Shown here piece by piece: positions 23,863-28,895 of a stretch of DNA of 28,895 nucleotides. Location: positions 1 to 28,895 of the forward strand of contig NZ_WKYV01000045.1 of the NCBI RefSeq assembly GCF_009677585.1. The letters are read 5' to 3'. Numbering within the stretch: position 1 is the first letter of the stretch; each line of letters starts with the position of its first letter. The notes below the pieces were generated by a model. That model was not told the DNA's origin, searched no databases, and saw only the letters and a list, made by a program, of their open reading frames with translations. Origin of the DNA: Lactonifactor sp. BIOML-A5 (GTDB taxonomy: Bacteria > Bacillota > Clostridia > Lachnospirales > Lachnospiraceae). Both the position numbers and the translations under genes were made by a program.

Positions 23863-24882
23863 TTAGAACTGTTTTAAGAACCGTGTATCGTTTTCATATA
23901 AAAGACGCATATCATCGATTTCATACTTCAGAAGGGCGATGCGCTCCAGTCCCATACCAAAAGCAAATCCTGAATACTCCTCCGGATCAATGCCGCACAT
24001 CTCGAGCACATGAGGGTGCACCATACCGCATCCAAGAATCTCAATCCAGCCGGATCCTTTGCAGAAACGGCAGCCGCTTCCGCCGCACTTAAAACAGGTG
24101 ACATCCACTTCGGCGCTTGGCTCCGTAAATGGGAAATGATGAGGGCGGAATTTTGTCTTTGTATCCGGGCCGAAGAGTTCTTTTGCGAATTCTTCCAAAG
24201 TTCCTTTTAAATCTGCAAATGTAATATGCTTATCCACCACAAGTCCCTCTATCTGATGGAAGGAAGGAGAATGGGTGGCATCCACTTCGTCAGAACGGAA
24301 TACCCGTCCCGGTGCAATCATTCGGATGGGAAGCTTTCCCTGTTCCATAACCCTGGCCTGTACGGGAGATGTCTGGGTGCGGAGCACGATGTCCTTATTG
24401 ATATAGAAGGTATCCTGCTCATCCTTTGCCGGGTGGTTGGCCGGAATATTTAGTTTTTCGAAATTATAAAGGTCATATTCTACTTCCGGCCCTTCCACCA
24501 CCTCATAGCCCATACCGATAAAGATTCTCTCTACTTCCTCCAGAGCAATGGTATTGGGATGGCGGTGGCCAATCTCTGTCTTTTTGGCGGGCAGTGTCAC
24601 ATCAATGACTTCTTCCTTGAGCTTCTGCTCCATAAGTCTGGCTTCCAGCTTTTCCTTCGTCTGGTCTAAAAGGCTTTCGATAGCTTCCCTGGTTTCATTT
24701 ACCAGCTGCCCCACCAGAGGTCGCTCCTCTTTTGCCACGTCCTTCATTCCTTTTAATACAGAAGTAAGTTCGCCTTTTTTTCCCAGAAACGCTACCCTGG
24801 CCTCATTTAATTTATCCAGGGAGTCTGATTCCTGAATACGTCTTACAGCTTCTGCCTGAATCTGTTGTAATTTTTCTTTCAT
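23863..24882 (-). CDS. pheS: Phenylalanyl-tRNA synthetase alpha subunit
   Basis: 339 residues from ATG 24882, preceded by AAAGGAGAAGAAC. An N-terminal coiled-coil (about 1-90) is followed by the class II catalytic core: [17 protein letters not shown], motif 2 [19 protein letters not shown], and motif 3 [16 protein letters not shown] at the C-terminus. The [17 protein letters not shown] segment is a cysteine-rich insert that I recall from Firmicutes PheS proteins. The enzyme activates phenylalanine and transfers it to tRNA-Phe with PheT. A T-box leader with the terminator directly upstream links expression to uncharged tRNA-Phe. Confidence 0.98.
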   Translation of the reverse strand: MKEKLQQIQAEAVRRIQESDSLDKLNEARVAFLGKKGELTSVLKGMKDVAKEERPLVGQLVNETREAIESLLDQTKEKLEARLMEQKLKEEVIDVTLPAKKTEIGHRHPNTIALEEVERIFIGMGYEVVEGPEVEYDLYNFEKLNIPANHPAKDEQDTFYINKDIVLRTQTSPVQARVMEQGKLPIRMIAPGRVFRSDEVDATHSPSFHQIEGLVVDKHITFADLKGTLEEFAKELFGPDTKTKFRPHHFPFTEPSAEVDVTCFKCGGSGCRFCKGSGWIEILGCGMVHPHVLEMCGIDPEEYSGFAFGMGLERIALLKYEIDDMRLLYENDTRFLKQF

Positions 24883-24899
24883 GTTCTTCTCCTTTCGAT

Positions 24900-25115
24900 C
24901 AAAAAAAGCTTCCTCCCTAAAAGGGACGAAGCTGACAGTTCCGTGGTACCACCCTGATTCCCGGAAAAACCGGGCACTCATTACGGCTTAACGCGCCTCA
25001 CACGTCATTTCCTAATAGCAGCAGCGCTTTCAGAAATGCAGCTCCAGTGGGAAATTCAATCATTATCTGAACTTAAGGAAGCTTACAGCCGGTGACTTCC
25101 TCTCTCTGAAAGAAA
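24900..25115 (-). promoter_or_regulatory. T-box riboswitch (tRNA-Phe) upstream of pheS
   Basis: On the minus strand the T-box sequence AGGGTGGTACCACGG (24941-24955) is followed by a terminator hairpin (arms 24907-24917 and 24923-24933, one mismatch) and a T-run at 24901-24907. Stem I closes with CTTTCAG (25106-25112) against CTGAAAG (25027-25033). The bases just above the 3' side read UUC (25033-25035; UUU one base over), both Phe codons, matching the downstream genes. Uncharged tRNA-Phe would stabilise the antiterminator and allow pheS-pheT expression. Confidence 0.95.
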
Positions 25116-25168
25116 ATAAAGATCTACTTACACTTTCACAGCTTTTACATTAAATATGTCTGTTTTAT

Positions 25169-25196
25169 ATTCTAACATATAAAAGATTTCTGTCAA
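25169..25196 (-). promoter_or_regulatory. Promoter of the pheS-pheT T-box leader
   Basis: A perfect TTGACA (25191-25196) and TAGAAT (25169-25174) on the minus strand are separated by 16 bases; transcription should start near 25162, about 50 bases before stem I. It lies only 8 bases past the YihY stop codon, with no terminator between. Confidence 0.75.
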
Positions 25197-25203
25197 GAAA
25201 AAT

Positions 25204-26106
25204 TTATTTTTCCTTTTCCTCTTCTTCTCGGCCTCCCTCAAGAAGCTGCACGTACTCTTTTCTGATCCGCTCCACAGCGGCCGAATGCACCTGCCGGAAC
25301 TTCTCTTCAAAATAGCAGTTGATCTCCGCTCCGATCATAACAATGTTCATACAGATATACATCCACAAGAGGATCAGGATCAAACTGGTCATACTCCCGT
25401 ACATATTGGACATTCCATCATAATAGTCAAAGTAAAGGGAAAAACCGAAGGAAAACAAAGACCAGGCCAGGGAGGTAAAAACAGCTCCCGGAATCTGGCT
25501 TCGCAGCGTTGCCTTGCGGTTCGGCACAAATTTATACAGAAACAGAAAGACAAAAGCCAGCAGTCCCAGTGCGATTACCGTACGCAGGCTGATAATCATA
25601 GCTACCAGATTAGAGAGAAAAGGCAGGTGCTTTGTCAGTTCCCTCTGTATGCTGTTTCCGAACACCAGAAGCAGCAGGGTGCATATGATAGCAATCAGAA
25701 AAATCATGGTATAAAAGATTGAGCGTATCCTGGTAACCAGGTAATTTCTTGTCTCGCGTATCTGATAGATACAGTTGAGACCATTCGTGAGGGCCTGTAT
25801 TCCCTTTCCCGCAGACCAGAGAGCAGTCAGGGCAGTGATGGGAACCACAGCAAGGGACTTGTTATACACTTCCTCTATAATACCTGTCACAAAGGATTTG
25901 AAGCTGTCCGGACACACCTTAATCACAGCATCTGCCATTTGCTGCTTGCTGATTGGCGTATACTGCACTGATGTAAGCAGAAGCAGCAGAAATGGAATAA
26001 ATGACAATAACACAAAATAAGCCGCCTGAGCAGAATAGGCAGTCACATGATCTTCATTTATTTTATTCATAAATCCTCTCACTGTCCGGTAGATACGCTT
26101 TATCAT
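25204..26106 (-). CDS. YihY/BrkB-family membrane protein
   Basis: About 300 residues from ATG 26106; ATG 26121 would add five. It has about six transmembrane helices, near 35-55, 90-110, 135-160, 180-205, 215-240 and 245-270, with the family's N-terminal YSAQAAYFVLLSFIPFLLLL and the GKGIQALTNGLNCIY segment. The C-terminal tail is charged and rich in Glu/Lys. The family was once called ribonuclease BN but is now treated as a membrane protein of unknown function, possibly a transporter. A promoter lies just upstream. The gene runs up to the pheS promoter without a terminator, so its transcripts may enter the T-box. Confidence 0.9.
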   Translation of the reverse strand: MIKRIYRTVRGFMNKINEDHVTAYSAQAAYFVLLSFIPFLLLLLTSVQYTPISKQQMADAVIKVCPDSFKSFVTGIIEEVYNKSLAVVPITALTALWSAGKGIQALTNGLNCIYQIRETRNYLVTRIRSIFYTMIFLIAIICTLLLLVFGNSIQRELTKHLPFLSNLVAMIISLRTVIALGLLAFVFLFLYKFVPNRKATLRSQIPGAVFTSLAWSLFSFGFSLYFDYYDGMSNMYGSMTSLILILLWMYICMNIVMIGAEINCYFEEKFRQVHSAAVERIRKEYVQLLEGGREEEEKEK

Positions 26107-26141
26107 AATATAAGATCCCATTTCAGTATTTGATGACTATC

Positions 26142-26170
26142 ATAATACCATGAATTATTCTTTCAGGCAA
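26142..26170 (-). promoter_or_regulatory. Candidate promoter of the YihY gene
   Basis: On the minus strand TTGCCT (26165-26170) and TATTAT (26142-26147) are separated by 17 bases. Transcription would start near 26135, leaving a short leader before ATG 26121 or 26106. No terminator separates it from the SpoIID/LytB gene ending at 26183. Confidence 0.5.
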
Positions 26171-26182
26171 GTTACCGTCAAA

Positions 26183-27583
26183 TCACTGATCTTCCCCTGC
26201 ACGGTTTAAGGTTACACCATTATAAAAATACTCCAGAATTTCCTTATATCCATTTCCCTCCTGTGCCATATGCTGGGCACCATTCTGGCTTAATCCCACG
26301 CCGTGTCCGTAGCCGCCACCGTGTATGGTATACCCCTTCAATTCCTCTCCCTCCCGGAGCTCCTCCAGCGTAAAGTAAGCGCTGGGAAGAAGAGAACCTC
26401 CATCCACTACTGAGCCGTCCTGCCTGGTAATTTTGAGCCCTCTCGGCGCCAGGATCTGCCGGATTGTATATTCATTCTGTACGGTAACTGTCTCCTTTGG
26501 ACTGTTGATCCCCATGGACAGGACTGCATCCCCCTCACCCACTTCCAGAATCTCCAGAGAACTTAAATCAGTAATCTCAGGATAGCTGCTTTGGATTCCC
26601 TTCAAAAGCTGCTCTTTTGAAAAGGTTACGCTCCAGCGGTACCAAGGTTCTTCTTTGTCGTACTCGCACACAACACTCTTCAGATAAGCTGCGGGGGCAG
26701 ATGCCTCCCAAACCTCATCTGTACTTGTCTTTCCGTGAGAAGTAGAGAAATAATAGGCATCAATGGGACTTCCATTCTGGCAGAGAATCTCCCCCCTGGT
26801 GGCTGCTACCGCCTCATCTGTTCTCTCATTTGTGCCGCTGTTTTGATAGACCTGGAAAGAGACACTGTCGTCCACCTGAGCCCCCAGGTCTTTTAACTTG
26901 TTCTCCCCCAGCTGGACATAGGCATAGGTTCTGGCGCACACAGCCTGGGCTTTTAAAGCCTCCATTTCATAGGAGGAAGGCATCTCACTGGGAACAACCC
27001 CCCGCAGATAAGTCTCCACAGGAAGTTCATTCACTATGCGCAGCCCCGCCTCCTCCTGATAAATAGTGAAGGCCCCCTGATAGGAAGGATTTCCCTGACC
27101 TCTGGATACACTTAAAAGAGTAAGCTGGTTATTCTCCTCCAATGGTTCTATCCGAAAGGAGCCGTCCCTGAAATAAGGAGAATCCCTTTCTACAGTGACA
27201 GTCTCTCCTGACTTGAGAGATGCTTCCTCCCCTCCAGTTATCCTGTAATCCCCCCGGATGGTAAATTGAAGGGAGGAATGTTCATAGCTGCTGTAGTCAT
27301 CTGTCTTTATCAACACTTGTATTACTTTATCCTCAGATTCTGTCTCTGCCCCAGACTGTCCCTCCTGGGGTTCCTGGTCCTGGGTCTTCTCCACAGTTTT
27401 CGTACTCTGCCTGGCATCCCGGATACTGGCTCTCTCGTTTTCCTTTAAGAGCCGCTCTTCCCTCAGGTTCATGTACTGGGTATTATCATCCTTTCTTCGG
27501 GAAAAGAGGGCCAGAAACAGGATGCACAAAAAGCAGAGTATAATAACAATCAGTTTCCATATAATCTTATTTTTTAGCCTCAT
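26183..27583 (-). CDS. Membrane-anchored SpoIID/LytB-domain protein
   Basis: 466 residues from ATG 27583. An N-terminal anchor helix (about 7-28, LIVIILCFLCILFLALF, then SRRKDD) precedes an acidic, Gln/Glu-rich linker (about 30-85). After a beta-rich segment, the SpoIID domain occupies about 190-450. It contains GVVPSEMPSS with the catalytic-type Glu, ALKAQAVCARTYAY, YFSTSHGKT and the C-terminal HGGGYGHGVGLSQNGAQ. Such proteins cut glycan strands (SpoIID lytic transglycosylase) or enhance amidases, outside the membrane. At over 460 residues it is longer than sporulation SpoIID (about 340), and no spoIIQ, spoIIID or murA is nearby, so a vegetative wall role is likely. No clear ribosome binding site precedes the ATG; a GTG at 27628 lies inside the upstream terminator and was not used. 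Confidence 0.88.
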   Translation of the reverse strand: MRLKNKIIWKLIVIILCFLCILFLALFSRRKDDNTQYMNLREERLLKENERASIRDARQSTKTVEKTQDQEPQEGQSGAETESEDKVIQVLIKTDDYSSYEHSSLQFTIRGDYRITGGEEASLKSGETVTVERDSPYFRDGSFRIEPLEENNQLTLLSVSRGQGNPSYQGAFTIYQEEAGLRIVNELPVETYLRGVVPSEMPSSYEMEALKAQAVCARTYAYVQLGENKLKDLGAQVDDSVSFQVYQNSGTNERTDEAVAATRGEILCQNGSPIDAYYFSTSHGKTSTDEVWEASAPAAYLKSVVCEYDKEEPWYRWSVTFSKEQLLKGIQSSYPEITDLSSLEILEVGEGDAVLSMGINSPKETVTVQNEYTIRQILAPRGLKITRQDGSVVDGGSLLPSAYFTLEELREGEELKGYTIHGGGYGHGVGLSQNGAQHMAQEGNGYKEILEYFYNGVTLNRAGEDQ

Positions 27584-27615
27584 ACCAATATTATATGCAG
27601 AAATACAAAAATAAG

Positions 27616-27654
27616 AAATCAGGGACACTGCTTTTTCTGCAATATCCCTGATTT
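27616..27654 (-). terminator. Terminator of galM
   Basis: Perfect 10-base arms AAATCAGGGA / TCCCTGATTT (27616-27625, 27645-27654) enclose a 19-base loop that can itself fold (GCAG/CTGC). On the minus strand it is followed by CTTATTTTTG. It lies 14 bases past the galM stop. Confidence 0.75.
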
Positions 27655-27668
27655 TATTATCTTAATTT

Positions 27669-28724
27669 TTATTCAACTGTAAATTTATAGACGGTTGTAG
27701 TATGATAAGTCTCACCCGCCTTCAGGACAGGTGATGGAAATGCAGGTGTATTCACTGCGTTGGGGTAATACTGTGTTTCCAGGCAGAACGCACTCCGGCG
27801 GGGATAAATCAGGCCTTCCTTGCCCACTACATTATCGATTCCATTTCCCGCATAAAACTGTACTCCCGGCAGATCTGTGAAAACTGTCATCAATATTCCT
27901 GTCTCTCTGCAGTAAGCCTTTGCCGCCTCTTTTAATTTTCCAGGCTCCCAGTCCAATACATAATTGTGGTCATATCCACCTGTATATCTCAGCTGATCGA
28001 AGTCAGCGTCTATCTCCTGCTTCATTGGTTTTAGTTCTGTAAAATCCATAGGTGTGCCGGTGACGTCGGCAATCTCTCCGGTTGGTATTGATGCAGCGTC
28101 AATCACAGGATTATACTTTGTTGCATGAATCTGAAGAAGCTGACCCATGGCGTAACCGCTCTCATGCCCTCCCAGATTAAAATAGGAGTGGTTGGTGAGA
28201 TTTGCCACCGTATCCTTGTCACAGCTGCCTTCATAGTGAATTCTAAGTTCATTCTCATCGGTAAGTTCATAGGTTACAGTAACAGAAAAGTTGCCGGGGT
28301 ATCCCTGCTCCATATCCGGACTGAGATGATAAAAGGTAATACTGCTTTTCTCGTCATCCAGAGCCTTCACTTCCCAGATCTTCTTCTCATATCCGTCAGG
28401 TCCGCTGTGAAGATTATTCCCGTTTTCGTTCTGAGGAATCTGATATTCGGTTCCATTTATCTCAAATCTGCCTCCTGCAATTCTGTTTCCGCTCCTGCCT
28501 ATGGTAGAGCCGAAATAGCAGGGATTATGTAAATATTCTGTAACACTGTCATAGCCCAGCACTACATCCTTCAGATGCTTGTCTTTATCCGGAACCAACA
28601 GAGATACCAAAATCGCTCCGAAGTTTGTAACTTTCATTACTGAGCCGCTCTTATTTGTCAGCTCATACAGATATACTTCTTTCTCATCATCTGTTCTGCC
28701 AAAGCTTTTTTCAATTATTCCCAT
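27669..28724 (-). CDS. galM: Aldose 1-epimerase (mutarotase)
   Basis: 351 residues, full length for GalM. It interconverts the alpha and beta anomers of aldoses such as glucose and galactose in the cytoplasm. Family features are FGRTDD near the start, NFGAILVSLLVPD, GSTIGRSGNRIAGGRF, the catalytic His in NLTNHSYFNLGGH, the catalytic Glu in FCLETQYYPNAVN and the C-terminal GETYHTTTVYKF. The ATG at 28724 follows AGAAGGTACAGTGA. It stands alone between hairpins on both sides, with no galK or galT nearby, so it is probably a stand-alone housekeeping gene. It could accept other sugars. Confidence 0.95.
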   Translation of the reverse strand: MGIIEKSFGRTDDEKEVYLYELTNKSGSVMKVTNFGAILVSLLVPDKDKHLKDVVLGYDSVTEYLHNPCYFGSTIGRSGNRIAGGRFEINGTEYQIPQNENGNNLHSGPDGYEKKIWEVKALDDEKSSITFYHLSPDMEQGYPGNFSVTVTYELTDENELRIHYEGSCDKDTVANLTNHSYFNLGGHESGYAMGQLLQIHATKYNPVIDAASIPTGEIADVTGTPMDFTELKPMKQEIDADFDQLRYTGGYDHNYVLDWEPGKLKEAAKAYCRETGILMTVFTDLPGVQFYAGNGIDNVVGKEGLIYPRRSAFCLETQYYPNAVNTPAFPSPVLKAGETYHTTTVYKFTVE

Positions 28725-28759
28725 TCACTGTACCTTCTTTCCGCATGTCTTTTTCAGAA

Positions 28760-28784
28760 AAAGAGCCATTAAAAATGGCTCTTT
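28760..28784 (-). terminator. Hairpin upstream of galM
   Basis: Perfect 11-base arms AAAGAGCCATT / AATGGCTCTTT (28760-28770, 28774-28784). On the minus strand it is followed by TTC and later TGAAAAAG, fitting a terminator for a minus-strand gene lying beyond the right edge. Confidence 0.55.
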
Positions 28785-28800
28785 CAGACTGTAGACAAAG

Positions 28801-28895
28801 TCCGAGGACAAGTGCCTCGGATTTTCTTCGCCATTGAGCCAGAAAAGTCAGCACTTACAAGACTTTGAGGCTCTTTTTTGGTATAATAGATGTAT
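28801..28895 (+). other. Two further hairpins and TATAAT at the right edge
   Basis: TCCGAGG / CCTCGGA (28801-28807, 28815-28821) is followed on plus by TTTTC. GAGCC/GGCTC with inner AAAGTC/GACTTT (28836-28873) is followed by TTTTTT on plus. TATAAT lies at 28882-28887 with no good -35. The stacked hairpins ahead of a -10 could be the non-coding end of an insertion sequence, with its transposase beyond the window, or an ordinary regulatory leader. No coding sequence is visible before the window ends. Confidence 0.35.

Noticed and set aside
27583..27628. GTG 27628 as the start of the SpoIID/LytB protein
   Set aside because: It lies inside the galM terminator hairpin region and adds residues before the natural membrane anchor, with no ribosome site.
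1..28895. CRISPR arrays, tRNA or rRNA genes, and prophage genes
   Set aside because: No regularly spaced repeats, no cloverleaf-like segment and no phage structural or integrase gene seen by eye on either strand.

Overview
The window looks like the chromosome of a gut-type Bacillota, probably a Lachnospiraceae relative. Pointers are a tRNA-Phe T-box leader ahead of pheS-pheT, AGGAGG-type ribosome binding sites, TTGACA/TATAAT promoters, a SpoIID/LytB-family protein, and tandem GGDEF/EAL, AraC-type two-component and ECF-sigma/ABC modules. The assignment rests on gene style only; there is no rRNA or marker gene here. I see no tRNA, rRNA, CRISPR array or complete insertion sequence.

Left part (1-6.6 kb): a minus-strand redox cassette, namely a MerR-type regulator with a probable ligand-binding domain, a 665-residue flavin/4Fe-4S ene-reductase of the enoate reductase/BaiCD type, and a short-chain dehydrogenase. 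The gap between the merR gene and the reductase holds a promoter with the 19-base spacer and central dyad typical of MerR activation. A TetR gene lies upstream of the MerR gene and diverges from a CPC-type heavy-metal P-type ATPase that lacks an N-terminal metal-binding domain.

Middle (6.6-15.4 kb): signalling and accessory genes. There is a membrane GGDEF-EAL protein with a degenerate GGDEF half; a four-gene ECF sigma / membrane protein / ABC ATPase / ABC permease operon with overlapping genes; a decayed GGDEF-EAL gene (5' truncated and frameshifted at a T6 run) abutting a regulator with two GntR-type winged helices; a divergent AraC-GyrI regulator; and a roughly 300-base non-genic stretch with a possible gene remnant.

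Right part (15.4-28.9 kb): mostly minus-strand housekeeping and sensory operons. queA has a promoter that overlaps the terminator of the operon upstream. That upstream operon is cupin-PocR-type histidine kinase, AraC-type response regulator, D-serine ammonia-lyase (dsdA) and a YgjV-type membrane protein: a plausible sensing-plus-catabolism unit. Next come pheS-pheT and a histidine phosphatase under a T-box riboswitch, a YihY/BrkB membrane protein, a membrane-anchored SpoIID/LytB protein and aldose 1-epimerase (galM). The last 140 bases hold three consecutive hairpins and a TATAAT, possibly the edge of a mobile element or of the next transcription unit.

The strongest candidates for something little described are the MerR-controlled ene-reductase/SDR cassette, the cupin-PocR kinase operon carrying dsdA, and the ECF-sigma/ABC operon.
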